This document shows positions 54,565 through 64,000 of a DNA stretch of 64,000 nt, piece by piece. A program made the position numbers and the translations under genes. The stretch comes from Rothia dentocariosa ATCC 17931 (lineage in GTDB: Bacteria > Actinomycetota > Actinomycetes > Actinomycetales > Micrococcaceae): the NCBI RefSeq assembly GCF_000164695.2, contig NC_014643.1:1426001-1490000 (forward strand), read 5' to 3'. Every line of letters begins with the position of its first letter. The first letter of the stretch is position 1. Under the pieces are notes generated by a model that was not told the DNA's origin, did no database searches, and saw only the letters and a program-made list of their open reading frames with translations.

Positions 54565-55674
54565 TTAGAGAAGATCAGCCAAGCCGCGATCTTTGAGCTC
54601 GGCAACTGTGTCTTTCACGGCCTGAGCCTGCTCACGCGGTGCGACGAGGAGCGCATCGGGGGTATCAACCACCACGATATCTTCAAGGCCAATCACCGAG
54701 ATTTTGCGGTTGCTGTTCGCGACAACAATACCGCTGCAGCCTTGATTGATCACATTGTCTTCGTCACCGAGAATTGTGAGACCTTCACCATGCTTCTCTT
54801 GGTTAAGACGGGCAACGGCATCAAAGTCTCCCACGTCGTCCCAGCTGAAGGAGCCGGGGACCATCGCAACATCGCCAGCAGCAGCGGCAGGCTCAGCAAC
54901 GGCGTAGTCAATTGCGGTCTTGGGGAGAGTGCCCCAAGTCTGTTCCATAATGCTCTCACGCTCGGGAGTATCCCAAGCCTTGGCGATCTTCATAACCCCG
55001 GCGTAAAGCTCGGGCTCGTTCTTTTCAAGATGCTGCAGCATCAGGGATACGGGTGCCACAAACATACCTGCGTTCCAGGTGTAGTCCCCGGAATCTAGGT
55101 ATTTTTGTGCGGTTTCGCTATCGGGTTTTTCAACAAAAGACTCGACCGCAAGGGCGTTCGGTGCGTGAGCAAGCCCCAGTGGAGTGCACGCTCTGATATA
55201 TCCGAACGCGCTCGACGGCTCGGTGGGGGTAATGCCGATAGTGACAATCTTTCCTGAAGCTGCCGTGATAACCGCCTCGGTCACCACGCGTTGAAATTCA
55301 TCAACGGGGTTGATGACGTGATCAGCGGCAAAGGAGCCAATAATCGCATCCGGTTCACGCTCGTGAATAATAGCGCACGCTAAACCAATAGCGGCTGCAG
55401 AATCCTTCGGGGAGGGCTCCAAGACGAGGTCAGAGGCTCGTAATTCGGGAATCTGCTGGGTTACAGCGTTGGCATGAGAAGTGCCGGTCACGACCATGAC
55501 GGAGCCGTTGCTCAAATCAATGAGACGGTCGTAAGTATCACGCAAGAGCGATTTACCTGAGTCTGTGAGGTCGAGAAGGAACTTCGGCGCCTGAGCACGC
55601 GAAAGCGGCCACAAACGCGAACCAACACCGCCAGCTGGAATAAGCGGGCGGAAACGGGTTAATGCAGTATTCAT
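54565..55674 (-). CDS. manC: Mannose-1-phosphate guanylyltransferase
   Basis: Makes GDP-mannose from mannose 1-phosphate and GTP for cell-wall glycans and glycolipids. The 369-residue protein opens with the nucleotidyltransferase motif AGGVGSRLWPLSRAQAPKFLL. GSFAADHVI holds the metal-binding Asp. VEKPD and YTWNAGMF are the mannose-binding motifs. The ATG lies alone with no operon partner. The C-terminal isomerase domain of bifunctional ManC proteins is absent, so this is the monofunctional form. Confidence 0.93.
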   Translation of the reverse strand: MNTALTRFRPLIPAGGVGSRLWPLSRAQAPKFLLDLTDSGKSLLRDTYDRLIDLSNGSVMVVTGTSHANAVTQQIPELRASDLVLEPSPKDSAAAIGLACAIIHEREPDAIIGSFAADHVINPVDEFQRVVTEAVITAASGKIVTIGITPTEPSSAFGYIRACTPLGLAHAPNALAVESFVEKPDSETAQKYLDSGDYTWNAGMFVAPVSLMLQHLEKNEPELYAGVMKIAKAWDTPERESIMEQTWGTLPKTAIDYAVAEPAAAAGDVAMVPGSFSWDDVGDFDAVARLNQEKHGEGLTILGDEDNVINQGCSGIVVANSNRKISVIGLEDIVVVDTPDALLVAPREQAQAVKDTVAELKDRGLADLL

Positions 55675-56007
55675 CAGTTCCAGAATACCGGGGGCTTTTG
55701 TAATATGCCGAATTCTTAGAGTGATTTCCAGGAAAGTCTCAGATAAAAAATATCAAGAGATGCATCACATTAGGTAAAGGTTAGTTCCGCATGAACTCAG
55801 CTCACGGAGGGGTATCGCAAAATAACTATTTCGTAATTAACCTTGTAGTTTCCTGCGAAATAGAGCGACGAGGTGTCAATAAGTCTGTGAATTACCTGGT
55901 ATCTTGAAACTAACAATATGAAATCACAGGAGTTGCTGAGCGCGCTTCCCGCCGAGGTTAAACACACAGACCCCGACGTCGTCTCAGCGGCGACAGGAGG
56001 TTATTCA
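55675..56007. other. Control region of sdhCDAB
   Basis: About 330 bases between the divergent manC and sdhC. CTATTTCG (55826-55833) and CGAAATAG (55856-55863) form inverted arms with a 22-base loop. TATCTT near 55901 could be a -10 element, but no convincing -35 was seen. A longer in-frame sdhC start at 55918 falls inside this region and is rejected in favour of 56008. Confidence 0.45.
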
Positions 56008-56466
56008 GTGCTGAATAGTTCAAAGGGGACCCTGTACCGCGGCCGATGGGGCATGTGGTCTTGGGTTGCTCATCGTGTGACAGGTATCGCTATATTCTTC
56101 TTCCTACTGGTTCACGTACTTGATACCGCCGTTGTCCGTATCTCTCCCGAGGCATACAATAGCGTTCTCGGTCTCTACAAAAACCCCGTGATGGGTCTGG
56201 GAGAGACCGCGCTCGTGGCAGCCATTGTGTACCACGCCTTCAACGGTATTCGCATTATTCTCATCGACTTCTGGGGAACAGCTACTAACGCCAAAGTCGA
56301 GCACGTGATGAGCAAAGGCAAAGACGGTTCCCCCGAAATCAACCAGAAGGCTACCTACCCGCACATCAAGATTCTGTGGGTTGTTCTGTTCCTGTGGGCA
56401 ATTACCGTTGCAGGATTCGCGGCTCGTCACCTGCCGATCGTATTCTCACACCTTGGAGGTCACTAA
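56008..56466 (+). CDS. sdhC: Succinate dehydrogenase cytochrome b subunit SdhC
   Basis: Heme-bearing membrane anchor of complex II. Three transmembrane helices are visible: GIAIFFFLLVHVLDTAVV, TALVAAIVYHAFNGIRIILI and ILWVVLFLWAITVAGFAA. YRGRWGMWSWVAHRVTG before helix one is the family signature. The histidines of helices one and two (FLLVHVLD, IVYHAFNG) are candidate heme ligands. The GTG at 56008 follows AGGAGG by seven bases and gives the usual length of about 152 residues. An ATG at 55918 would add 30. It is first in sdhCDAB. Confidence 0.94.
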   Translation: MLNSSKGTLYRGRWGMWSWVAHRVTGIAIFFFLLVHVLDTAVVRISPEAYNSVLGLYKNPVMGLGETALVAAIVYHAFNGIRIILIDFWGTATNAKVEHVMSKGKDGSPEINQKATYPHIKILWVVLFLWAITVAGFAARHLPIVFSHLGGH

Positions 56467-56469
56467 GCC

Positions 56470-56955
56470 ATGTCTACTCCACTCAAATCACGCGTTTCGG
56501 TTCCTCGCCTGCGCGATAACAAGATTGATGGTGTGAAATATAACCGCTCCTCCAGCAAGCGCAACAACTTTGAAATGTTCGCCTGGCTGGGGATGCGCCT
56601 CTCCGGCGTCGTGTTGGTTGTCCTGATTTTCGGGCACCTCTTTGTGAACCTCATGGTGGGGGACGGCATTCACGCGATCGACTTCGGCTTCGTGGGCGGT
56701 AAATGGGCAAACCCCTTCTGGCAAATCTGGGATCTGCTGCTGCTGTGGCTGGCTATGCTCCACGGCACCAACGGCATCCGCGTGGTCATTGACGACTACG
56801 CCGAAAAGGATCGTGTGCGTGTGTGGCTGAAGATCATTCTCTTCGCAGCATCCGCTTTTGTGCTGCTGGTTGGAACCCTCACGATCTTTGCTTTTGATCC
56901 CTGCCCCTCGGGCGCGGCGGCTAATCTGCTGCCTAGCTTCTGCCCGGCCCACTAA
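56470..56955 (+). CDS. sdhD: Succinate dehydrogenase membrane subunit SdhD
   Basis: Second membrane anchor of complex II, 161 residues. Three helices (MRLSGVVLVVLIFGHLFVNLM, WDLLLLWLAMLHGTNGIRVV and ILFAASAFVLLVGTLTIFAF) follow a basic N-terminus. The histidines near helix one and two (GHLFVNL, LHGTNGIR) are the likely heme and quinone residues. GGAGG lies upstream of the ATG, 3 bases after the sdhC stop. A short cysteine-containing C-terminus ends the protein. Confidence 0.93.
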   Translation: MSTPLKSRVSVPRLRDNKIDGVKYNRSSSKRNNFEMFAWLGMRLSGVVLVVLIFGHLFVNLMVGDGIHAIDFGFVGGKWANPFWQIWDLLLLWLAMLHGTNGIRVVIDDYAEKDRVRVWLKIILFAASAFVLLVGTLTIFAFDPCPSGAAANLLPSFCPAH

Positions 56956-56997
56956 GGGTAAAACACTAAAGATTTTTGACATACGAGAGAGAGCATC

Positions 56998-58761
56998 ATG
57001 CAGGTACATAAGTACGATGTAGTGATTGTTGGCGCTGGCGGCGCAGGTATGCGTGCCGCTATTGAGGCGGGGCAGCGCGTACGAACCGCGGTGCTGACGA
57101 AGCTATACCCCACCCGCTCGCACACCGGTGCGGCACAGGGCGGTATGTGCGCCGCTTTGGCCAACGTTGAGGAAGACAACTGGGAATGGCATACCTTTGA
57201 CACCGTCAAAGGCGGCGACTACCTTGTCGATCAGGATGCGGCAGAGATTATGGCGAAAGAAGCCATTGACGCCGTGCTCGACCTTGAAAAAATGGGTCTT
57301 CCCTTCAACCGTACCCCCGAGGGGCGCATTGATCAGCGTCGTTTTGGCGGGCATACCCGCGATCACGGTAAAGCCGCCGTGCGTCGCGCATGTTACGCTG
57401 CCGACCGCACGGGTCATATGATTCTGCAGACCCTCTACCAGAACTGCGTGCGTCACAATGTCGAGTTCTACAACGAGTTCTACGTGCTCGACCTCATTAT
57501 GTCAGAAGACGAAAACGGCAACCCCCGACCTGCAGGTGTTGTCTCCTACGACCTGGCAACCGGCGAAGTACACGTTTTCCAATCGAAATCCGTGATTTTC
57601 GCATCTGGCGGATGCGGCAAGATCTTCAAGACCACCTCAAACGCGCACACCCTCACCGGCGACGGCATGGCAATCGCCCTGCGCGCAGGTCTTCCCCTAG
57701 AGGATATGGAATTTGTACAGTTCCACCCGACCGGCCTTGCGGGCCTGGGTATTCTTGTGACCGAGGGTGCCCGTGGTGAAGGCGGTATTCTGCGTAACTC
57801 CGAGGGTGAGCGTTTCATGGAACGATACGCACCGACCATTAAGGACCTAGCTCCCCGCGATATCGTGGCTCGTGCAATGGCGAACGAGGTGCGTGAAGGT
57901 CGCGGCTGTGGACCGCATAAAGACTATGTGCTTCTAGACCTCACTCACCTAGAACCAGCGCATATCGACGAGAAACTGCCGGATATTACCGAATTCGCGC
58001 GTACCTATCTGGCAGTTGAGCCGCACCACCAGCCTATTCCGGTGTTCCCCACTGCGCACTATGCGATGGGCGGTATTCCAACGAACAACGATACCGAGGT
58101 GTACCGCAACAGCGAAGAGACTATTCCAGGACTATACGCAGCCGGTGAGGTTGCCTGCGTGTCGGTGCACGGTGCAAACCGTTTAGGAACCAACTCGCTG
58201 CTGGATATTAACGTGTTCGGTAAGCGTGCTGGCCGCCGCGCCGCAGAATACGCCGCATCCGCAGAATTCGTGCCCGTTCCGGACGATGCTGCCGATCGCA
58301 CTCTCGCGATGCTCAACGGTATTCGTGACGGGCAGGGCACTGAAAAGGTTGGCGCTATCCGCACCGAGCTGCAGCGTGTGATGGAAGCCGATATGCAGGT
58401 TTTCCGTACCGAAGAAACCATTCGTAAGGCACTCGCCGCCATTGACGAACTCGAAAAGCGCTACGCAAATATCTCGATTCAGGATAAAGGCAAGCGCTTC
58501 AACCTTGACCTGTTGGAGGCCGTTGAGCTCGGCTTCCTGCTACAGCTCGCCAAGGTGATGTCGGTGGGCGCACTGCACCGCCAGGAATCCCGAGGCGGTC
58601 ACTACCGTGAGGACTTCCCGAAGCGCGACGACGTGAACTTCATGAAGCACTCGATGGTTTATCTAGATCCCGAGTCTGAGTTTGAGGGTGTGCAGGGTCT
58701 GCGTTTTGATACCAAGCCCGTTGTCTACACTCGTTACGAGCCCAAGGAGCGTAAGTACTAA
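56998..58761 (+). CDS. sdhA: Succinate dehydrogenase flavoprotein SdhA
   Basis: Oxidises succinate to fumarate in the TCA cycle and passes electrons to SdhB. The 587-residue protein has an N-terminal FAD site [18 protein letters not shown]. The covalent-FAD histidine is in [11 protein letters not shown]. The substrate-binding region is [15 protein letters not shown] [51 protein letters not shown] and [12 protein letters not shown] are further landmarks. It overlaps nothing and is 42 bases after sdhD. Confidence 0.98.
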   Translation: MQVHKYDVVIVGAGGAGMRAAIEAGQRVRTAVLTKLYPTRSHTGAAQGGMCAALANVEEDNWEWHTFDTVKGGDYLVDQDAAEIMAKEAIDAVLDLEKMGLPFNRTPEGRIDQRRFGGHTRDHGKAAVRRACYAADRTGHMILQTLYQNCVRHNVEFYNEFYVLDLIMSEDENGNPRPAGVVSYDLATGEVHVFQSKSVIFASGGCGKIFKTTSNAHTLTGDGMAIALRAGLPLEDMEFVQFHPTGLAGLGILVTEGARGEGGILRNSEGERFMERYAPTIKDLAPRDIVARAMANEVREGRGCGPHKDYVLLDLTHLEPAHIDEKLPDITEFARTYLAVEPHHQPIPVFPTAHYAMGGIPTNNDTEVYRNSEETIPGLYAAGEVACVSVHGANRLGTNSLLDINVFGKRAGRRAAEYAASAEFVPVPDDAADRTLAMLNGIRDGQGTEKVGAIRTELQRVMEADMQVFRTEETIRKALAAIDELEKRYANISIQDKGKRFNLDLLEAVELGFLLQLAKVMSVGALHRQESRGGHYREDFPKRDDVNFMKHSMVYLDPESEFEGVQGLRFDTKPVVYTRYEPKERKY

Positions 58762-58762
58762 A

Positions 58763-59551
58763 ATGGCTGAACACGAAACTCCCGAACCGGAATCGGTCAA
58801 GCTCTTTGAAGGTATGTCCGGTTCAGACTCCGGGAACATCCCCACCTATGACGTGACGATTCGCGTGCGCCGTTACAACCCCGAAGTATCGGATAAAGCA
58901 TACTGGGATGACTTCAATCTGACCATGTACCGCACCGACCGCGTGCTGGATGCATTGCACAAGATCAAGTGGGAACTCGACGGCTCGGTCTCATTCCGTC
59001 GTTCCTGCGCGCACGGTATTTGCGGGTCGGATGCGATGCGCATCAACGGACGTAACCGCCTAGCGTGCAAGACCCTGCTCAAGGATTTGGACATTACCAA
59101 GCCCATTATCGTTGAGCCGATTAAGGGTCTTCCCTGCGAAAAGGACCTGATTGTCGATATGGAGCCTTTCTTCCAGGCGTACCGCGAGATCATGCCCTTC
59201 TTCATCAATGACTCGAATGAACCGGAACGTGAGCGTCTGCAGTCTGCGGAAGAACGCGCCCGATTCGACGACACCACAAAGTGTATTCTGTGCGCGGCTT
59301 GTACCTCCTCTTGCCCCGTTTTCTGGACGGACGGTCAGTACTTCGGTCCTTCTGCCATCGTGAATGCGCATCGTTTTATCTTCGATTCGCGTGATGACGC
59401 TGGGGATCTGCGCTTGGAAATCCTCAACGATAAAGAAGGCGTGTGGCGCTGCCGCACAACCTTCAACTGCACCGAGGCTTGCCCGCGTGGCATTCAGATC
59501 ACTAAGGCTATTGCCGAGGTCAAGCAGGCTATTTTGGCGCGAGCCCTCTAA
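58763..59551 (+). CDS. sdhB: Succinate dehydrogenase iron-sulfur protein SdhB
   Basis: Carries electrons from FAD to quinone through three clusters. The [2Fe-2S] motif is CAHGICGSDAMRINGRN with the later RLAC cysteine. The [4Fe-4S] motif is CILCAACTSSCP. The [3Fe-4S] motif is CRTTFNCTEACPRG. The length is 262 residues with an acidic N-terminal extension of about 28. The ATG at 58763 starts 1 base after the sdhA stop. It is the last gene of sdhCDAB and is followed by a terminator. Confidence 0.98.
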   Translation: MAEHETPEPESVKLFEGMSGSDSGNIPTYDVTIRVRRYNPEVSDKAYWDDFNLTMYRTDRVLDALHKIKWELDGSVSFRRSCAHGICGSDAMRINGRNRLACKTLLKDLDITKPIIVEPIKGLPCEKDLIVDMEPFFQAYREIMPFFINDSNEPERERLQSAEERARFDDTTKCILCAACTSSCPVFWTDGQYFGPSAIVNAHRFIFDSRDDAGDLRLEILNDKEGVWRCRTTFNCTEACPRGIQITKAIAEVKQAILARAL

Positions 59552-59586
59552 GCCTAGCGGCTGGAGAACTCGTAGAGACACAAAAT

Positions 59587-59631
59587 ATGCGGTGTGGGTG
59601 CAAGGTTGGTGACGCCCACACCGCATTTTTG
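59587..59631 (+). terminator. Terminator of the sdh operon
   Basis: ATGCGGTGTGGG (59587-59598) pairs perfectly with CCCACACCGCAT (59615-59626), followed by TTTTTG. Confidence 0.88.
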
Positions 59632-59835
59632 TTTGCGATATTAGGACGAACTGATGCTCGCTAGATAATTTCCGCGTCTGCAGGCGGCGGTTTCAGTCTC
59701 GTCACAATCCGTCACAATGTCATAAACCGGCCACACAACGCGATGATTCGTCACGTCACGTACAAAAACTTCAACGAACGTAAGAGGGCCGCCGGAAGGT
59801 GTGTACTGGCTGCGGATTCGCGCTATTCTCGAACT

Positions 59836-61086
59836 ATGGTTTTTGCAAACTCACGTTACGATCTTTCGACCCCTGTCTTCGACGACTGGGTGGCTCGCAT
59901 GATGCCTACCCTTGTGGAATTCCGCCGCGAGGTGCACCGTACCCCGGAGCTCTCATTCCGCGAGGTGAAAACGACTGAACGCATTATGACGACGCTGCGT
60001 GAGGCAGGGCTGAACCCTATCGCCTGCGAAGGCACCGGCTGCTACGTTGATATCGGAAACGGACCGTTTGCTTTAGCTCTTCGCGCCGATATTGATGCGC
60101 TTCCCATCGTCGAACAGACGGATCTGCCTTATTCATCGACCATACCCGGGGTGATGCACGCCTGCGGGCACGATATTCACCAGACCGTCATGCTCGGGGT
60201 TGCTCTGGCGCTTCACGAGCTGAACGAAAAGACTCCGCTGGGGCGCAGCGTGCGGATCCTGTTCCAGCCCGCCGAGGAACAGTTGCCGGGCGGGGCTGTG
60301 CAGATGATTGAGCAAGGTCTTTTACGCAATATCCCGCGCGCTTTTGCCCTGCATTGCGATCCGAAGGTTGAACTGGGGAAAATCGGCACGCGCATCGGGG
60401 CGATTACGAGTGCTTCAGACACGATTAAGATTCACCTGAGCGGTCATGGCGGTCATACCTCTCGACCGCATCTGACCGAGGACCTTATCTACGCGATGAG
60501 TCAGATTGCCGTGCAGGTTCCTTCCGTGCTCACACGCCGTACCGATGTGCGTTCCGGCGTGCTGGTCGCGTGGGGGCAGGTGAGCGCCGGGGTTGCCCCG
60601 AACGCTATTCCCGCTGAAGGCTATTTGGCGGGCACTATGAGATGTCTGGATGTTGAGGTGTGGCGTCAGGCGGGTAACCTGCTGGACGAGGTAATTGAGC
60701 AAGTCGCGGTCCCCTTTGGCGTGCAGGCGAGGGTTGAGCATATTCGCGGCGTACCCCCGGTTGTCAATACCGATGCGGAAACCACCATGTTGGAAAACGC
60801 GGCGCGCGCCGAATTAGGCGAAGAGTCCATCGTGCTGGTTGAGCAATCAATGGGTGGAGAAGACTTCGCATGGATTCTGCAGGAGGTTCCAGGCTCGATG
60901 TTCCGCCTAGGCACTCGCGCCCCGGAAGATCCTGTCTACGATTTACATCAGGGTGACTACGCTCCTAATGAGCAGGCGATTGGCGTGGGTGTGCGCGTGA
61001 TGGCGGCGACCGCGTTGCGTGCCGTGCGTTTTGAGCTCGCGAAGGCTGCGAAGGCCGCGAACCCGGTGCGGGATGAGGCGCGTTAA
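59836..61086 (+). CDS. M20-family amidohydrolase
   Basis: Metal-dependent hydrolase of 416 residues related to hippurate and indole-acetyl-amino-acid hydrolases. RREVHRTPELSFRE opens the catalytic domain. Metal ligands are in MHACGHDIHQTVML, with the catalytic Glu in FQPAEEQLPGGAVQM and His in FALHCDPK. GHGGHTSRPHLTEDLIYA is the dimerisation-domain motif. The end has EQSMGGEDFAWIL, another metal-ligand region. The exact substrate is unknown, perhaps an N-acyl amino acid. ATG 59836 is preferred; a frame to 59743 would add 31 basic residues. Confidence 0.9.
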   Translation: MVFANSRYDLSTPVFDDWVARMMPTLVEFRREVHRTPELSFREVKTTERIMTTLREAGLNPIACEGTGCYVDIGNGPFALALRADIDALPIVEQTDLPYSSTIPGVMHACGHDIHQTVMLGVALALHELNEKTPLGRSVRILFQPAEEQLPGGAVQMIEQGLLRNIPRAFALHCDPKVELGKIGTRIGAITSASDTIKIHLSGHGGHTSRPHLTEDLIYAMSQIAVQVPSVLTRRTDVRSGVLVAWGQVSAGVAPNAIPAEGYLAGTMRCLDVEVWRQAGNLLDEVIEQVAVPFGVQARVEHIRGVPPVVNTDAETTMLENAARAELGEESIVLVEQSMGGEDFAWILQEVPGSMFRLGTRAPEDPVYDLHQGDYAPNEQAIGVGVRVMAATALRAVRFELAKAAKAANPVRDEAR

Positions 61087-61459
61087 TATTACGGACAACC
61101 TGTAATAGAGGATATTCCGGGCACTGGCGCCGAAGCACGCAGCACCGAGAAATATTTATGGGGCTCTCCGCCAAATCTTTACGAAAACTTTATGAAAGAA
61201 CGGGTTTCGTCACAGGAGGAATACGTCAAGTGCGGGTGCATCGCCGAAATAGCGGGCATCTGCCGGGGGAGTGGGATTGCGCCTGAAAAACCAAAATAGT
61301 GATGTCTACCCTAGAAAAAACGGTGTTAAGCCGCGCATGAACGTCAAAACCTGCGTCATACCCACTCACGAATAACATTTGCAGGATAAACTATAGGGGA
61401 TGACCGAACCGCGCCGCATCATTGCGGGGCGCCGAACAGCTGACGAGTGGGAGAACTCT
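61087..61459. other. Intergenic region before the long low-complexity gene
   Basis: About 370 bases with no gene-like frame, apart from the possible 20-residue N-terminal extension of the next gene from ATG 61400. No clear promoter, operator or terminator was recognised. Confidence 0.35.
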
Positions 61460-64000
61460 GTGGGATTCTTTGGAATCGGTAAGAAGAAGTGGGAAGAGCA
61501 GGCGAAAGCCGCCCAGGCTGAGGCAGAAGCACAGGCTGACGACGTAAAATCCGCCCTCCCTAACTCCGATGCAGAGGCATCGGATCGTACCCTCGCGGAA
61601 CGTGTGAATGAACAGCAGCGCTGGGAGAATTCCCTACGCCGGTTTGTGCAGGCTGAGAGCACTCGCATGCAACAGGAAGAGCAGAAGAGCAAAGATACTT
61701 CTGACCTTAACGTCGATGCTTTGAAACAGTCTGCACAGCACAGCGGCTCTTCTGCTGAGCCTTCGGCATCCACAGCAGGCGAAGCTAGGACTTCCGGGTC
61801 AGCAGAAAGCAAGAAAACCGTGGGTGCCTCCTCACAGGCTGCGAACGCAGATGCCGCTCAGACGGGTTCTTTCACACAAGAATCAGTCCAGACATCCGAC
61901 GCTTCTACCCCGAAGCGTGCACCCCAGATTTCTGAGTACCGCGCAACGAGTATGCCTGCGGATGCCTTTGAGACTAACTCTTCCGCCACTGCGGTTCCTT
62001 CATCAGATGCGGCATCTGTTTCGGGTACCGCATCGGTACAGAGCGAAGCAGGCTCCCAGAAACAAAACGTGCAGGACGCACATAAAGAATTTAACGAGAC
62101 GAAATACGGCACCGAGCACGAGGGGAATACCTCCTCAGTATCCTCACACGCCGATGCGGCTGCTTCCCCGTCTTCTTCTGCAGAGAAAGAATCTGCGGAC
62201 ATCAAGACCCCGAACGTTGAGGATCGTGAGCGGGAGAAACTTGCCGCAGGAGTCGTGTCTACCGATGCCGAAGAGAAGCCTGCTTTCGTTCCCGCGCCCG
62301 GTGTTGAGTCTAAGAACTCAAACGATAAGAAGACAGCGAACGCCGACTCGAAGTCTACGCTTGAGTCCACACCCCAAGAATCCGAATCTGCTTCGGACGT
62401 AAAAGCCTCTGCACACGAGAAAAAGTCACCTAGCCCTGAGGCTCAGGCGACGAGCGGGGTGGAGTCTTCGGGCACCCCGTCAGCATCGAAGAAGTCCGAC
62501 AAGATCGAGTTTGTCGGTTCGGGAGCCACGGGTTCCGCCAAACATCTTGATGACCGTAACGACCCTGAGACCTTGGCTCCCGGGAAGAATCGCAGCGTCG
62601 AAACTTCGGCTGAGAAGACCTCTGCCGAGAAGATGGCTGTACAGCACGAGAAGACCGTGGCAGATGAGGTCTCAGCCCACTCTTCCACAGATAAAGACTC
62701 CAAAAAACAGGACATTGAAAAAACTGCGCGCGATGAAAAAGCCTCTCAGAACGGCGCCGCAGTCGCATCATCACATGCAGCAGCATCCGTTGAAGGGAAC
62801 GAAAAAGCGGAGGTTCTCACCCCCGAGAATCCGCTGCACGACCTTGTGACTGCGATGCGCGGCTACGGCTCCGGGAAGGTGTCATACGAACTGCGCCAGC
62901 TGGGCGACGATATGCACTACCGGATTTTCCATCGCGGCAGCGAAGTCGAACAGGGTGTTGTGGTTCCGACCGATGCGTGGTTCTCATCGATTGCCTCGCT
63001 CTACGTGCGAGCCCAGGACGCGGGCAGGGTGTGGAACCGTGCCCTTGTGGTAGCAAACCCCAGCGAGAACGGGCTGGTAGAGGTGCAGGCTTCGTACACG
63101 AACACCGCCGATGCATCGAGCTACACCACGGATTACGTTCTCGAAACGAGCGAGAAAGACTCGGCTTCACAGAAAGACTCATCAGCGAAAAGCGCCGAAT
63201 CGGCAAAGTCCTCCGCCGACCAGAGCACTGCATCCACCGATGCTGCAGATCAGAAAACGTCGACCGCGAAGACCTCAGCGCTGGCTGATTCCTCCGATGA
63301 TACCTCTTCGCAGAAGGAATCTGAGGTAAAGCTCGCTCAGGATAAGAGCGATGAACAAGCTAAGACCGCTGAGTCTCAGAAGGCGAAAGATTTTGACAAC
63401 CACACCCAGAACGTCAAGTCTGCTGATGCCGACAAAGCCAATACTCAAGATTCACAGAAGTCTGAGAAATCCGAACATACCGTAGATTCCGAGAAGAAGC
63501 CCTCTGGCGCTCACGAAAAGGAGCAGGAAGTTTCGGCGAAGGCTCAGGCAGATACTGCAAAGTCTGATTCTGCTACAGCAGAATCGACCAAGAGCAGTTC
63601 AAGTGCGCTCGCTGCAGGTACCCTTGGCGCCGCAGGCGTGACAGCCGCCGGGATCGCGGCATCGTCGAAGAGCGACCGCGAGGATTCGCGCTACGAATAC
63701 GATTATGATGCGGATCCGCAGAATGTCACCGGTCGTCACGATGCTCAAGCTGCTGAGCAGAGCAAGACCGAGATTGACAGTGCTAAAGCTGGTGCTGTCT
63801 CCGAGAAATCCGAGAAATCGGCGGTTTCTGGCGCATCTGCAGCCAAGGACTCTTCCGACTTCTCCACCCCCGAAGCTGAGGTAGAGAAAACCAAGGTTGA
63901 GAAATCTTCTGAAGACGAGGAAGAACTCAACAGCATGCAGGCGGCTTTGGCGACTATCGTGGCATCCTCCGAAGCAAAGAAGACTGCATCGAACGCGAAG
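61460..64000 (+). CDS. Very long low-complexity protein (partial, runs off the right edge)
   Basis: More than 845 residues lie in the window without a stop. The protein starts MGFFGIGKKKWEEQAKAA after GGGAGA; an in-frame ATG at 61400 could add 20 residues. Most of it is Ser, Ala, Glu, Lys and Asp low-complexity sequence with many SAEK and SESA-like runs. One apparently folded block of about 110 residues lies near 62825-63160 (NPLHDLVTAMRGYGSGKVSYEL through SSYTTDYVLET). A short hydrophobic segment (ALAAGTLGAAGVTAAGIAASS) is near 63610. It may be a cell-envelope or scaffold protein. No homologue is recognised. Confidence 0.75.
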   Translation, partial: MGFFGIGKKKWEEQAKAAQAEAEAQADDVKSALPNSDAEASDRTLAERVNEQQRWENSLRRFVQAESTRMQQEEQKSKDTSDLNVDALKQSAQHSGSSAEPSASTAGEARTSGSAESKKTVGASSQAANADAAQTGSFTQESVQTSDASTPKRAPQISEYRATSMPADAFETNSSATAVPSSDAASVSGTASVQSEAGSQKQNVQDAHKEFNETKYGTEHEGNTSSVSSHADAAASPSSSAEKESADIKTPNVEDREREKLAAGVVSTDAEEKPAFVPAPGVESKNSNDKKTANADSKSTLESTPQESESASDVKASAHEKKSPSPEAQATSGVESSGTPSASKKSDKIEFVGSGATGSAKHLDDRNDPETLAPGKNRSVETSAEKTSAEKMAVQHEKTVADEVSAHSSTDKDSKKQDIEKTARDEKASQNGAAVASSHAAASVEGNEKAEVLTPENPLHDLVTAMRGYGSGKVSYELRQLGDDMHYRIFHRGSEVEQGVVVPTDAWFSSIASLYVRAQDAGRVWNRALVVANPSENGLVEVQASYTNTADASSYTTDYVLETSEKDSASQKDSSAKSAESAKSSADQSTASTDAADQKTSTAKTSALADSSDDTSSQKESEVKLAQDKSDEQAKTAESQKAKDFDNHTQNVKSADADKANTQDSQKSEKSEHTVDSEKKPSGAHEKEQEVSAKAQADTAKSDSATAESTKSSSSALAAGTLGAAGVTAAGIAASSKSDREDSRYEYDYDADPQNVTGRHDAQAAEQSKTEIDSAKAGAVSEKSEKSAVSGASAAKDSSDFSTPEAEVEKTKVEKSSEDEEELNSMQAALATIVASSEAKKTASNAK

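Noticed and set aside
55918..56007. Upstream ATG for sdhC
   Set aside because: The GTG at 56008 has AGGAGG at ideal spacing and gives the family's normal N-terminus. The ATG lacks a ribosome site.
61858..62370. Long minus- and plus-frame open readings over the low-complexity gene
   Set aside because: They follow from the limited codon set of Ser, Ala, Glu and Lys and have no start signal.

Overview
The window looks like chromosomal DNA of a mid-GC actinobacterium of the Micrococcaceae, most likely a Rothia-type oral or airway commensal. The genus is an inference from overall protein character. Sequence support for Actinobacteria includes dnaK-grpE-dnaJ-hspR with HspR (HAIR) operators, a PerM/DUF6350-purN-purH order, DUF4235, and a Zur-box-bearing AztD-like lipoprotein gene. 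No rRNA, CRISPR array, insertion sequence or prophage was seen. One tRNA gene is present.

Layout. 1-1.25 kb: the end of a thiamine operon (thiE, partial thiO) on the minus strand. 1.3-5.6 kb: tRNA-Gly, dcd, an unusual HprK-like P-loop protein, an MFS transporter and a DUF4235 protein. 5.9-9.2 kb: a TPP riboswitch followed by ykoE-ykoD-ykoC, an ECF-type importer for thiamine or its pyrimidine precursor. 9.3-14.2 kb: minus-strand genes for aminodeoxychorismate lyase, an unknown protein, a Bcr/CflA exporter, a P-loop kinase, a low-molecular-weight phosphatase and a DUF2247 protein. 14.3-18.6 kb: an AT-rich island with two tandem membrane-anchored pentapeptide-repeat proteins, the strongest candidate for an undescribed system. 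18.8-23.2 kb: the HspR-controlled chaperone operon.

23.3-30.1 kb: trmB, a DoxX-like gene, two paralogous amino-acid permeases each behind a structured leader, and a frameshifted gene. 30.3-40.2 kb: tex, an aldo/keto reductase, a SWIM-SNF2 helicase, three tandem copies of a small membrane protein, and a PIN-domain toxin-like pair. 40.4-48.8 kb: purine and one-carbon genes (PerM-like, purN, purH, glyA, folD) with a TetR regulator. 49-55.7 kb: a GntR regulator, xthA, trpS, a 2H phosphoesterase, an AztD-like zinc lipoprotein with two Zur-like boxes, and a mannose-1-phosphate guanylyltransferase. 55.8-59.6 kb: sdhCDAB. 59.8-64 kb: an M20 amidohydrolase and the start of a very long low-complexity protein that runs off the window.

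Several parts connect. De novo thiamine synthesis sits near TPP-controlled salvage. purN and purH use formyl-folate that glyA and folD help supply, and pabC supplies a folate precursor. Most convergent gene ends carry strong hairpins. A genome-scale signal also stands out: the heptamer GGATGCG/CGCATCC occurs about 55 times by eye against roughly 11 expected, balanced between strands and absent from the pentapeptide island.
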